A DNA stretch of 64,000 nucleotides, from positions 240,164,645 through 240,228,644 of the forward strand of contig JAUMIR010000005.1 in assembly GCA_030847615.1 (NCBI GenBank), written 5' to 3'. Under the pieces are notes generated by a model that saw only the letters and a list, made by a program, of their open reading frames with translations, ran no database searches and was not told the origin of the DNA. Position numbers and translations under genes: made by a program. This stretch comes from Gambelia wislizenii (Eukaryota > Chordata > Lepidosauria > Squamata > Crotaphytidae). Shown here piece after piece: positions 21,630 to 33,189 of this stretch (position 1 is the stretch's first letter; every line of letters starts with the position of its first letter).

Positions 21630-21676
21630 TGGATGGCCCTTGTGGTCTCTTCCAACTCTATGATTCTATTATTCTA
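21630..21676 (+). mobile_element. CR1 3' terminus, plus strand, fused to the minus copy
   Basis: 'ggatggcccttgtggtctcttccaactctatgattctatta' is the plus-strand CR1 terminus. It joins the 5'-truncated end of the minus-strand copy without spacer, giving a head-to-head pair with both 3' ends outward. Confidence 0.8.
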
Positions 21677-21999
21677 GGTGACAATAAATGGGTGGGGAAA
21701 AAAAAAAGATACAGCAGGATTGATTCAACCAAGGAAACCACAACCCTGAGATTACAGGACCTGTGTAGGGCAGTTGATGATGGAGGTCTCTTCTTATTCA
21801 TGGTGTTATCTGCCTTGATATCTCCCCCACTCTTCCAATAATTCATCAATTGGCAATATTACATAAATTGGCTTATTATTAGCATTCCACATGGCTGATT
21901 GTGGACCAGGGCCTCCCAAATGCAAGGACTCAATGTGTGCTCAGAAAACGTAATAAAGAAGCCACCCCAAATTCCTAAAAGACATGCCTATATAGTAAT

Positions 22000-22715
22000 T
22001 ATGTGAGGGGGGGGGAACCCCTTGAACTGGTGATTTGGGGAGGTCACTGGCTAATTCTCCTGGATGTAAATGGAAGTGAGTCATTCACTAATTCAGTCAA
22101 GGTAGCTGGACACTCATTGCCTTGCAAAACTGGTTTTTCCTCCCACCTTTTCTAAAACAATAGAAAGTTGCCTGAGACCCATCCTTTCCGATGTTTCAGC
22201 CATTAGCGATCATTAACACATGTGGGGAATCCATTGTTAAAGCCTGGGAAACTCCAGCAAATATTGCATTCCACTCAAAACACCCCTTCAGGGGGGATAT
22301 TGAATATAAATATCACCCCAAAACACCACCAAAGTGTGCTCTGTTAGATTGCTGGGTCACCCAGCACATCCAGCCATTCTTCTCTGCACAAATCTCTGCA
22401 CTCCAGACAGGTATAGTTATAGCCTATCATCCTGAACTCTATTCCTCTGTCCCAATACTTCCTACTTTCTTTGATAGCCTTGTGTGAATGCTTGAAGCCT
22501 GAGAGTATGTATGTGTGCATTCCGCTGATTATTTTTCAATAGAACCATTTTTATTTTATTTCCTGGATGTGAGTCTCATCAGTTAGTACAGGTATACATA
22601 GGTCAAAAGATTCCTTCATTATGCAGCCTCTCACTGCCATATTGAGCTTATTAAAATTCACCATATTAATATCTGGACATGTGTGTGGTTCCCACAAACC
22701 CCCTCTAATTCAGAT
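22000..22715 (+). mobile_element. LTR (TATA-containing retroelement family), diverged
   Basis: The order of signals matches the LTRs at 35.7 and 56.0 kb: 'ccccttcagg' (22284) followed by a TATA-like 'gaatataaatat' (22302-22312), a pyrimidine-rich leader, 'attatttttcaatagaaccatttttattttatt' as possible poly(A) region, then 'cagttagtacaggtatacataggtcaaaagatt' (about 22580) and 'ccatattgagctta'. Edges are not defined; a start near the G-run at 22003 is a guess. No internal coding region is attached. Confidence 0.5.
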
Positions 22716-25700
22716 AACAAATCATTCTCATAAGTTAAAGTTGACATGATGCTAAATACCAAGAAGAAGAAAGGTAAAAGGCCTCTAAGAGTATCAGTTC
22801 ACATCTCCAGGTGCTTAGAATAGCTGGATAAGAGATAAGAATTTGAGTCACTTAAAACTACTGAGCCCTGTCCCTGCTAAGTACCTTCTCTCTGCAATAT
22901 TTTTAACTCTTTAAGTCCTGAGTGTTGGTGGATTTCCAAGTCAGGGGTGAACAAAAATGTGGCTGATGGCCCACATACAACCCATGTAAATCCTCCCCCA
23001 ACAACCCAACACATCATTTTTAAAAACTTTTTTATTCAGGCAGGCTTTTAATATGTAGCTGCACCCACAGAAGCTTTTTATTAGGCTGTGTTTTTATTTA
23101 TTATGTATTAATACTCCAATAGACAGCAAAACCTGGGTAAGTGCTACACTCAAGGAGTCTCCATACCTCTTGAAGAAGTGAGATGGGGCTCAAGAGAGCC
23201 AGCCCTGCCATTAGACAGAGTGAGCCAGCTGCCTGAGGTGGCAGATGTGTGATAGGAAGGATGTAGAACAGTAATGAGATGTGGAGACCAGGTTGTCGAT
23301 GTGTACCAAGTGTCCTGACTGTCATCCCTCAACAAGTTGTCATTAGACGCACTAGAAAATTGTGGCACATCCTTAGTATTGACATAATATTAAACTGTCC
23401 ATTTGGTCAGCCTCTGCATAATGGACTAGATGTGAAGACACCATTTTGTTCTTTGCTTCTAGCACCAAAATGTCTCCAACTGTGAAGCAGGGGGTAAGCA
23501 AAGCCTGAAGTGGAGTCCCACCACTTCTTGTTGGGGTTTGTGTGCTGGCATTGTTGGCAACTCTGTGCTGGCATCTGTGGTGCTCCCAGAAAAAATGTCC
23601 CATACCAACTTCAGTTGCCCACCTCTGCAGCCTGCCCACCCTATGTCTCACTGTGAGGGAGTCCTGAAAGTGAAATAGAGGGCAGTCTGCTGCTCCGGGA
23701 AGACCCGCTTCTTGTTCTGCTGTGGCATTTCCTCTTTGGATAACCTGTTGTGGTACCTCTTCATTCCAGACATGAGGGCAGTATAACTAACCAACCCTTT
23801 CTCTGTACCACTTCAGGTGGGAAATTCATTCCCATTCCACAGCCTGAGGCAGAACTGGCCCTGTTTTTCCCTGTCTGCAGGCTAATGTTTCAGACAACTT
23901 TGGCTATCACAGATTAGAAGTGTGTACACACCACTAGCTAAAAAAAATCATATTTAATTGTAATCCTCAAATATATTAAGAAGCACCCTTCTATGGTTAT
24001 GTACAAGAGTGATTGGTTTGCTGCCAAATAACAGGGATTTTTTTCTATTTTCATTTAAAGGATTGAAGACTTATCCTTTTGCTTTTGAAAATTGTTTTTC
24101 GTTTTTAAGAGATGGATTCAGTGCTGCACACTTTGATCATTTTAAATACACATCACGCCAATGTGTTTAATCAGAAGTATTGCTGGAATGTTAGCTGTTT
24201 CCAAGGATTAGTCCACAAGATCAAGTGGAGTAAGATATATATACACATACACATACATACAACTCTCCTCCCACCATCATCACATTTGATAAGATGAATC
24301 ATGAAATCTCTCTTCAGGATGTGAAATTTGTTTGAAATTGGAGCAACTTTTTCATCTGTAAGCATGATCATCATGTTTTGCAAATGTTTTCAAAGCAAAT
24401 AATGAATTTGTAGAACCATCGAGTCTTCTTTTTTTTGTGCAGAAATTTGCATAATATAATGTAGCATGGCCTGAGCTAAAATCTGATTAGCACTTCTTAT
24501 TAATATTTTTTGTTACCATCAAAATGCCATTTGGCAGTTTCAAAGTGATTGCAAAGGAGAATGAAACATTTTAACCTGAAAGAGCAGAATGAGCTTCTTT
24601 GCACTCTTGCTAGACCATTTCACTTTTACAATATAGCAATATAGCATTCTTCTAATAGTAGAAGTAGCTGATCAGATGTGATTTCGTGATAACCTTACTG
24701 AGGGCAAGCAAAGCTAGTTCTGAGTGGGGGTAATGCACACAATAGCTAGCACCCAGGTGATGGAAGGGAGAAGGGGTGATAGATATCTGTTCCTCTTGTA
24801 CCTTCTTGCGTACCCAAAACAGCATACAGTGTACAGTTGTAGTGGGCTGTGAAACCCTCTAGAGAAGATTTTCTTCACAAAAAGGGTTGCGGTGTGTGTG
24901 TGAAAAAAGTACCAGTGGTACTGTGAATTGAGTACTGGATTTAGCCCAGTACTTAAATCACATATTGCCTTCACTCAGAATTATGGTAACATCCTAAGAG
25001 AAAGGATGAGAGGAAACATGAAAGCTGCTTCTGATCAAGGCAGCAAACAGCAGCAAGCAAAGTAACATTTCAGGGAATATTTTGAGACCCTCAGCACCTC
25101 TATTTTATATCAAGACTGTTTCTCCTAAGATAATAGTCTAATAGTACATTATATGCATGGACATGCTTGTTTTCTTGGAATTGATTTATAGCAATGTACA
25201 TTATTAATTATCCCTTACACCATTTCCCTGATAAAAATAGGAATACTATACTTACACCATCCTCAACATCAAGGATCATTAGCTGCCATGTTCCACCACA
25301 TGTTGCTGATGGCTTTTCTATGTGGCTCCATCTGCTGTATGCTTTATTCTCTTACTTGGCAATAGATTGTTCTTACGCTGGCTTGTGGAGCTGCTGCATT
25401 AGCAATCTGACCACAACAGTTTCTCCCCAGGAGCACAACAAAACTGAAATGTTTAGCTGAATGTTTAGCCCACTGTGACTCTAACAGAATTTATAAAAGA
25501 TCTGCAATTCAGCAACATTTTCTGGTTGAACAGCCAATCTAGCACAGAAAGAAAAATGTTAAAAAATAGAAATGTTATTTTGTTGAACTAGAACTCCTAG
25601 AATCCCTCAGATTCTATGGCCAAGCCAGACCATATGACAAGCTCTGCAAAATTCTTAAGACGCATTTAGCAAATAAGGAGGTGGTGGAGATGTTTTACCT

Positions 25701-25735
25701 CTACTGCACATGCAGGCCATGGGTATGAAGAGCAG
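22716..25735. other. About 3 kb with no recognised gene or element
   Basis: Short frames only (for example 23373-23651 minus, 24714-24974 minus, 25194-25460 plus), with no motif and no consistent splice-site pattern that I can support. A (CATA)n-like run near 24237-24260 is the only simple repeat. Confidence 0.45.
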
Positions 25736-25737
25736 CC

Positions 25738-25970
25738 CCCACCCCCAGTATCCACAGAACCAGTATTCACAGTTTCAGTTATCAACAGCTGAAAAATAGG
25801 GACACATATCATAGAGTTGCACTGGAAAATGCCTAGAGAGGTGTCCTCCAATGCAACTCTATGGTATGGTTTGTACAGGAAGTTCTTTATTTTAATAGGG
25901 CTTGCTATTATCTGCAGTTTCACTTATAAACAGTAAGTCCAGGAATTTATGCCCCATGGATATGGGGAGT
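25738..25970. mobile_element. Tigger-like MITE, ~230 bp
   Basis: 'cagtatccacagaaccagtattcacagtttcagtta', 'catagagttgcactggaaaatgcctagagagg', 'tccaatgcaactctatgg' and 'gttctttattttaatagggcttg' follow the same order as the copy at 426. The right end is 'atgccccatggatatgggg'. Terminal bases are decayed. Confidence 0.65.
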
Positions 25971-25989
25971 GGCCTGCATTCTTATACCA

Positions 25990-26140
25990 CATCGGAGTAT
26001 TTCTCCTTCTGTCCCATTGGCTGTGGCTCTCCAGTGGCTCAGGCTTTAGTCACCTATCCCTTTTCACTGAAGATACCAGGAATAGAACTGGTGACCTTGT
26101 ACATTAAAAGTATGTGCTGTACTACTGAGCCGTAGTCCAA
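25990..26140 (-). repeat. tRNA-derived SINE, head and body, minus strand
   Basis: The reverse complement reads 'attggactacggctcagtagtacagcacatact', a tRNA-like head with an A box, then 'ccagttctattcctgg', a B box-like segment. It ends in 'ccagtggagagccac'-type SINE sequence. The family resembles a common squamate SINE beginning 'gggctatagctcagtggtagag'. Confidence 0.65.
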
Positions 26141-26144
26141 TTCA

Positions 26145-28226
26145 TACCTTCCCGGAAGGGTCAAGGGAAATCCAGACAGTGATTTAATAGGAGCAGGTAC
26201 CAGAAAATAAGAACTGTCTGGAATAATTAAGGACAATTAAAATGTATTTTCATTTACTGCTTACATCATTTTAAATATTAATTTTTGGAAGATCAAGCAG
26301 TCGAAGAATATAGAACTTCAGCTCAGTCTTGGTCTGGAAATAAAGAAAAAAGAAAATGGATTGCCAAACAATTGGAGTGCATTTGCAGGTCTACAATTTT
26401 GCAGGTTAGGAAAATTGATGTTATTAATCAACAAATTAAAAGGAGTACGCTGGGACACACAATTGTTATTCATTCTCTCCCAAAATATTTATGTAAGTAA
26501 TTGAATGGACCAGAAACTTAATTATAATTCCCCTCCCCATCCTTTCTAAGCTGGCTGAGGGGTTGGCTGATCAGGTCCCCATCCATGCTACTCAAATGAC
26601 TTGATCCTGCTACCACACAAACTGCAGTTCCACTACCACATTGTAGGGGTAGGAAAGGAAGAGTTTAATTCCTTTTCTCCCTGACAGGAGGGCTTATCAC
26701 ATGGGGCAAGGAAGTGGCAGTGGTGGACCCCGATAATAGTGCCTTCCGCCACTCCCAATCCTATGGGAGACAGTGTCCATAAGCAAATCCATTAGCAAAA
26801 AGACCCGCCTTTACCACCATCTCCCACAGAAATGGAATGGGACAACAGCTGAAATGCACGGATGCCATGCAATAGGGCAAGGTGAGACATTCTACTCTCA
26901 AGCTTCCCTTCCGCTTCCCTTCCTTCGAGCAAAAAGCCCCATGGTCATGACACGTTCAAAGGTGGGAAACAGATGTGTTAAATTAGAGGTGCAAACTTGG
27001 TGTGGTGGTGCAAACTTGCCCCTCACGTCCATATGTGTTCCCATGGTTGTTTTTGCACTCCTAACTCCCCAATGCGTTGAAGAAAATTTTGGCCCAAAAA
27101 AAGTTATTTTCTACTTTTAAAAACCCTCTTGTAGTTTTACAATAAAATGGGGTGCAGCCCCCCATTCTCCCCAAATTTTGAAATATTTTGAAAAACAGGA
27201 AGTGCATTTCTGGCTAGTTCCAATTTTGATTTTTCATTATTTCTGCACATTTCGGGGCGGGGGGTGGGACTGGCACAGTTCTTTGTGGATCCTGGGGATG
27301 AAAAATTGGGCTTCACACTGTCTGCATTTGTCCTATTCTAAATAGGTAGATTTGTGAGCCTGTGAAGATACACTTCAAATCCCTATGTTTCTAAATATAA
27401 GCTGTTATCTGGGAGACACTGCTGTTGTGCCCCATATTAAGAACATCAATAAAAACTCATTACCTCGTGTATTGAAGACAGCTAGCGGAAACCACTGTGG
27501 GAGACAATGTACCAGACTCAGAGGCAGCCACATGGTTTCAGTGAAAAAAATTCCTAAGAGCCTATTCTTTCCCCATTCTGAATTATTCAGACTTAATTGG
27601 CTATTCTGATGCTTTTCAAAGGTCTTTAGCTTTTGTGTTTGTTTTGTCAGTGTCTAAACCTGCACTCAAGCTTCCAGATCTAAATGTCACAGAGAAGAGG
27701 AAATATTATGAGGTTGTGTGGGTTTTTTCTCTCTATTAATTTGGGTGATGCTTTTACATACTGAATACAGTCAAATCCCAATTACCTGGACCCCTGCTAT
27801 GAAATCTTCCCGTTCGAATGATTGGCCACTGTGGCTACTCTTTCTATCAATTCTCAATTCTTTAGATTCCCAATTATGCAAACATAATTGGTGGTACACA
27901 AACAGAGAAGATAATTGGATTCTACACGCTGTATTAGAGTAATCTTCTATCACTTCTTCTAGCTGTGAAATTTGACCATCTAACATCCACAGGCCACCTC
28001 ACAGATATCCCCTCCCCATTGGTTTCTCCCTGCTGTCCAACCACACTGCCCTCCTCCCAATGCAAAATAGAGGTAAATGCCAGGGGAAAATGGTTTTTTA
28101 AAAGCCTCCTCTTCTCTTCTCTTTCTTTCCCTTTCTGAGTTGCTTCTTGACCCAAAAATTAGTGTCCATACTAGCTGGGAAGATTCTGGGAGTTGTCCAA
28201 AGATGTAAGTGTTCCACCATCTGATA
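26145..28226. other. No recognised gene
   Basis: Includes a GC-richer part (26690-27060) and an A/T-rich part (27080-27330), but no inverted ends or family motifs that I can place. The 115-residue frame at 26773-27120 has no domain. Confidence 0.4.
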
Positions 28227-28234
28227 AGTCTTCT

Positions 28235-28609
28235 CAGGACCGGTTTAAGGAATTTTGGGGCCCCCTGCAATGCTTTACTTTGGGGGCCCCATATGTTTAT
28301 CTCAGATCAATGTAACCTAACCTATTCACCGTACAGGATGTTCAGATTATAGTAGGACCCCCGTATCCCTGGATTCATTATCCATGGGACACAAAACAGC
28401 ACACCTACCATAGAGTCTTCCTAGAAAATGTGTCTTCCCTAGCCCTTTTCTAGGCCTTCCAAGGCAACTCTATGGTATTTTAAACCAGAAATCCCATTAT
28501 TTTCATATTAAGGAGGCCAACACGGGGCCCTCTCTTGACCTCGGGGCCCCCTCTTGACCTCGGGGCCCCCTGCCAATGCTGATTTGGCAGACAGGTTAAA
28601 CCGGCCCTG
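28235..28609. mobile_element. hAT MITE (CAGGRCCGG ends) with perfect 8-bp duplication
   Basis: The ends CAGGACCGGTTTAA and TTAAACCGGCCCTG are inverted with one mismatch. AGTCTTCT flanks both sides (28227-28234 and 28610-28617), the hallmark of hAT insertion. The interior has 'ggggccccc' blocks near both ends, a 20-bp direct duplication 'ggggcccc-tcttgacctc' at about 28525-28568, and an inserted Tigger-like piece (28345-28510). Confidence 0.8.
28345..28510. mobile_element. Tigger-like MITE fragment nested in the hAT element
   Basis: 'gacccccgtatccctggattcattatccatgggacac', 'catagagtcttcctagaaaatg' and 'ggcaactctatggtattttaaaccagaaatccc' match the Tigger-like family. Termini are not preserved. 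Confidence 0.6.
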
Positions 28610-28619
28610 AGTCTTCTGC

Positions 28620-29650
28620 TGTCTGAGAGCTGCCACAGTTGCCACCAGATTTTAGTGTTAACTTTGATAGATTAAAAAACCTCAGCAGACACTGGGCTGT
28701 TTGTGTGTGTGTATGTGTGTGATGATGGTGGGGGTGCCACCCTGTAGTAGGATGTGGGTGATACAAACACCTCAGCTTTCTCATAAGTATATTGGACTGA
28801 TACACATGACATGATCCATTTTGAAGCAGTCTGTGAACAGTCTGTTCTTTTCCATGGGAAATACCTTGACAGAGACCACCTTCCTGCTCTAACGAATTGA
28901 GGTGTCCAGAGTCCATAAGCTGTGGTCAGATGGAAGCCAAGTTGGAGTAGTGAAAAGATGTGATGTCAGTAGCAGGTCAAGAATGCCGTTTAGAGAAGCC
29001 AGAAGTTCAGGGGTTATCCATAGTCAAATCATTCAAGCAATCCAGGAGTGAGGAACAAGAGAAGCACACCAAGAGCTGAGACCTAGGAATCGTGTTCTTC
29101 TCAACAATGAGCAAGTATTCCTGTCTTCATTATAGGCAGAGATGCCATGCCCAGATCCCCAGCTGTATTTAATGACAGTATCCTTCAGCTCTGTTCTTCC
29201 TAAGATCTTGATTGCAGCCTTATCCTGCATCTGACAGAAAGAGTCAGGGCCTAATGCTTGAACCCTTATCTTTTCCTAGGACTGGGTGGGGGAGGCTTTC
29301 CTCCGTGCCTCCTGCTCTGTTCCTGAACTGACCTGGTCAACAGAAGGAGGGCCTTGCTGGTTTTCAGGCATTGCTGACCCTCTTCTACTGGGAAGTCTGG
29401 TTCTTCCTCTTCTTTAGAAGAGCTCTCAGGGGTGGGTGAATGACACCCCAGAGGCTATAGATATTTGCAAGAACCATCAAAATGGGTGTAGAAGGCTCAG
29501 CCGAGGTAGTGTGAGGCATAACCAATAAAGCTGGGCTATGTGTTGACCAATGTGGAGAGTCTGTGCAACAATCTTCCAGAGCAGCTCTCAGATTACCTCA
29601 TTCTTATAAGATATGTTGAGCTGTGCCACAGTCCCTGTGGGTGCTGATCC
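28620..29650. other. Unassigned, possibly retroelement-derived
   Basis: Contains (GT)n at about 28701-28721. A 'ggtcaagaatgccg...ttcaggggttatccatagtcaaatc' style stretch near 28975-29040 resembles LTR-element leader sequence; similar wording occurs at 38.9 and 40.15 kb. No frame and no LTR ends were found. Confidence 0.3.
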
Positions 29651-29654
29651 ACAA

Positions 29655-29775
29655 GGTCTTGACTGATTTATTTGTTTTTTAATGTTTATGTCCAGCTTTT
29701 CTTCCTATAAGTTCAAGGCAGCATATATGGCCCTCCTTCTGTCCATTTTATCCAGACAAAAACCCTGTGACTGTT
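29655..29775 (-). repeat. Sauria SINE 3' half (Bov-B-like tail)
   Basis: The reverse complement reads 'cacagggtttttgtctggataaaatgga', 'gccatatatgctgccttgaac', 'ggaagaaaagctggacataaa', then an A/T tail. This is the typical 3' half of Sauria SINEs, which shares its end with Bov-B/RTE LINEs and is strong evidence for a squamate genome. Confidence 0.75.
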
Positions 29776-29779
29776 GGTG

Positions 29780-30636
29780 TTTGATCTGGTTAAACCTCAA
29801 AATGGGCCCTTCCCACACCCTTCAAAACCTATACCTAATAAGGGAATAATCTTACCCTTCATAAAGGTGCCTCAACTCTAGGTACTCACCTATTGCTTAC
29901 TTTTCCACACTGCTGCTTCTTTAATAGGTGTTCTGGAGATCCACACACAGTCCTTTTTGTCTTCCCTGGAGCTGAACCCCTCAAAACTGAAGAATTTGCA
30001 CCTTCATCTCCCACCTCCCATGAAAAGTGGGGACTCAGGGCCACACCTGAGATATGACAACCCTAATGACTAAATATTTAAAATGGTGTCATCCCAGCCA
30101 ATGGCCCATTCTAATATGGTGCAGTGTAGAGATGAATGTGGTGAGGAAGAGTAACCAAGTCCAAAGACGTCTCCATTCTGAATAAAAATCCCAGACCCTA
30201 AAGTAACCAGAGTTATCTAAATTGCCATCATAGGGCAGAAAGCTGATAACTGAAATGTTGAGTTAGTCCATTCCAGGTTTTGCCATGTCCCCCTCATACC
30301 ATCTGGCTATAGGGAACAGCAGATTTCTGTGGCAGACACTGTGGATCTCTTGCAAATTGTTCATCTAGCTGTGAAGAATACCATAAGAGAAAGCCTTGTC
30401 ACTGATTAGCAAGAACCAGGGAAAAGGACAAGAAGACTGCATCCTTACCCAAAGCCCTGGTACAGTAGTTCCAGAGGTTGAGAGCACTCAGAATGACATA
30501 ACAGAACAGCACCATAGCCATGTAATTAATACCTGCACATTTTCTCATTTTAGCCAAGAAAGGTATCTCAACACACTCATATCTATCAAGAAAGTGATCA
30601 ACCCCATGAGATTTTTTTTTTTTGTACTTTGGAATC

Positions 30637-30675
<39 letters not shown>

Positions 30676-31755
30676 CTTTTTTAAAAAAAAGGTTTTGGGA
30701 GGATTTCTTTTTGTTCAAAACCAAACATTTTTGCACAGAAAACTATACTTTACACAGAGATGCTATTTTCTGAACAAAAGCATTGCCTTTCACACAAAAA
30801 GCAAATGTAAGTTTTTGTGTACTTACAAAATTTTCTTTTTGCAAAGAAATATGAAAAATCATTTCAAACCCCCCACAAAAGCTGTCATACTTTCATGCAG
30901 CGGGGGGGGGGGGTGCTTCTGAAATTACCCAAGATTGCATGCAACAATGAACAAAGTAAAGACAGAGATGCTGAGCCAGTGATGGCATTAGACCATGTCC
31001 AAAATGAATACTAATAGCTATCCAAAACCAATGGTCATGCATCTGCACCACACAATCCCAGCTTCCAAGTTATACCTACAGGTGAAGAGGCTGGTTGTCT
31101 TTATTAGTAACATTATCACAGATCAGGTAGTACACTTTTCGTAGTTGCTTGGACACATGCCACTCCTTAATACTGGAGAGTGGATACCTGGCTTGGTGAA
31201 AGAGGATAAACTTTCCATGAGAATATTACAATCTCTGGGAGTATAGATGATGGAAAAGATTTTCATTTACCTTGTAGGCTAAGTCTGTCTGGAGTTCATC
31301 TTCTGATCACCCAAGCTTCCAATTTGTGGATAACAGTCTTAGCTAAATAAGCATCCTAACATCAACACACTCCTTAAGATTCTTTTAAGCACTGGAATTC
31401 AGAATATTTAAGACAGGAAAAGGAGCAGGCATTTTTGAACTCTTTGTACTCTATTTAGTAAGACAATCAAACAACATTATACACATATTGTCTGGATTGT
31501 CCGGACGTGACCTTTTCCTGACAAGTTCAGTTTTGTTGTATCACTTTGTGGCTAATTCTGTTTGCATTCTTTTGTACTTGCTAATGAGTATGTAGTCTAA
31601 CTGAGAAAAGGGAGCATGCTCTCTGTTTGCTAGTCTAGGCAGGATATGCCCCCCTCCCCCCCTCCCCAAATAAAGATAGACACAATATGTTTGAAAGAGT
31701 ATATTGATAACATAGGAATATATTGGCAATAAAAGGCCACAACTTTTATTGATTA
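29780..31755. other. No recognised gene; one (AC)n array
   Basis: Apart from (AC)16 at 30642-30673 and a G-run at 30902-30911, nothing was recognised. The frames of 90-125 residues here depend on the AC repeat or A/T runs. Confidence 0.45.
30642..30673 (+). repeat. (AC)16 microsatellite
   Basis: An uninterrupted run of 16 AC dinucleotides, followed by a T/A-rich stretch. It creates apparent His-Thr or Val-Cys repeats in several short frames. Confidence 0.95.
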
Positions 31756-31761
31756 CAGCTA

Positions 31762-32045
31762 CAGTGGTTGGCTCAGTCACATGGGTTCTGATCTAGACAT
31801 CGACCAACCCACCTGCTGGTTGATGATACCACTGTTGGCCCACTTGCCGACAATCACCAGCCAGAAGGGGGAGGAGTCTAGGCAGGGCCCTGAATGCTTG
31901 TCGATCCCTCCCCCTCTCACCACCAAGGACACTGATGACAACACAAAGGGGGTCACCATGACCTTGAACTTAACCTTGACCATGAACTTGACAGAGACCC
32001 CCCCATTACTGATGACCTTGGGTCAGAACCCATGCCAACCACCCC
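31762..32045. mobile_element. Inverted-end element of unknown class
   Basis: 'gtggttgg...catgggttctga' (31763-31791) is inverted relative to 'tcagaacccatgccaaccac' (32023-32042), with 8 extra bases in the left arm. The interior is GC-rich with repeats of 'ccttga(a/c)' type. A 68-residue minus frame and a 101-residue plus frame cross it without recognised motifs. No target duplication was seen. It could be a MITE or part of a larger retroelement ending at 32777. Confidence 0.35.
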
Positions 32046-32099
32046 TAAAAGTAGTGACAGAGAGTAACTACACTAGTATGGTATAATAACCCATGAACA

Positions 32100-32777
32100 T
32101 CAAAAATATAGGGAGGGAGGGAGGGAGGGCTTCGGCTCCTGAAGCACCACTGGCTAATCTGGTGTGGTGGTCGGGAATTTATACCTGACCACCAGACTGG
32201 AGTGAAAACTGCTGCAAAAGGCAGCAGATCCCCCGCCTGCTGGCCAATCAGATTAGGAGGCCCAGGAAGGCCTCTGATTGGCTGGGAGCTGGTTCAAACC
32301 CACCAGTCAGGGCAATGCAGGCTTACCCTAAGTGGTTAACACTCTGATCCCTCCCAGCCCATGAAGCCAACCAGGAAGGAGACAAAGGAGCATGGCAGTG
32401 GCCATGTCACCCCTTCGCCACCATGTGAGGCATGTGAAGAGGCACCAGCCTGGAACCTGCAAATCAGCCACCTGTGGGGTGAGTCTGGCAGCTCCCTTGT
32501 AATGGTTAGATCAAGCTGGCACCTGGGCTCAGCTATGGGAAAAGTAGGCTGAGCCCGGGTCCAGTGGGAATTGAACATGGGGAAGATGGATAGCCAATGA
32601 TTGTATAGCGCACCAGATTTTGTTGAGTGTAGAATGCTTTTAGTTTACTGCTTCTTAGGTTTCATTGTAAGCAACAAACTTGTACGGTTAGCTCTTTGGA
32701 TTACTGTGATAATAAAGTTTTCTGTTTTTAACTCTGAAACTGCTGATCACTGAGTCTGAAGAAGCCAGTACATGACA
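32100..32777 (+). mobile_element. LTR-like segment with 3' LTR end
   Basis: From about 32560 to 32777 it matches the solo LTR at 38211-38633: 'gatggatagccaatgattgtatag', 'ccagattttgttga', 'gcttttagttta', 'aataaagttttctg' (poly(A) signal at about 32713), 'ctctgaaac' and the end 'tacatgaca'. The upstream part (32100-32560) has (GGGA)n, inverted CCAAT boxes (gccaatcag, ctgattggct) and a 'ggtggtcgggaatttatacctgaccacc' hairpin. It may be U3 of a longer subtype or a separate element. Confidence 0.5.
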
Positions 32778-32941
32778 CATATACACATTTCTCCATATAA
32801 CATAGCTATCTCATTGTCTAGTCATGTTCTTATTTATAGACATTTATAGTGTCTAAGCTAAAAGCATTTACAGGAACTTTGTCAGGCTTAGAATGAGCAT
32901 GGTACTTATAGTACATAAACAGTGGTAAGGACTATCTTCTT

Positions 32942-33170
32942 GTGAAGTCAAAGGCTTTCACGACTGGCATCCATAGGTTTTCCATGTTTTTTTTTTTCCC
33001 CAGGCTGCGAGGCCATGTTCTGGAAGAGTTTATTTCTGATGTTTCCCCTGCATCTGTGGCTGGCATCTTCAGAGAATGGTCTGAAGATGCCAGCCACAGA
33101 TGCAGGCGAAATGTCAGAAATAAACTCTTCCAGAACACGGCCTCACAGCCCGGAAAACAAACCACAGAAA
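32942..33170 (+). mobile_element. Penelope-like snap-back element, copy 2, with 12-bp target duplication
   Basis: Flanked by identical gactatcttctt at 32930-32941 and 33171-33182. The left arm begins 'gtgaagtcaaaggctttcac'; the right arm is shorter. Arms pair over about 90 bases ('ggccatgttctggaagagttta' with 'taaactcttccagaacacggcc'; 'cctgcatctgtggctggcat' with 'atgccagccacagatgcagg'). Each arm carries a hammerhead-like core pointing outward: plus CTGAAGA 33081-33087 with GAAA 33108-33111, and minus CTGAAGA 33072-33066 with GAAA 33044-33041. No protein is encoded; short frames here read the arms. The arms resemble the terminal region of lizard Penelope-like retroelements (family knowledge). 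Confidence 0.7.
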
Positions 33171-33189
33171 GACTATCTTCTTATGGTAT

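Noticed and set aside
22716..25735. Hidden host exons in the quiet 3-kb stretch
   Set aside because: I looked for frames bounded by splice signals and found nothing with domain character; a real exon of an unfamiliar gene cannot be excluded without homology search.
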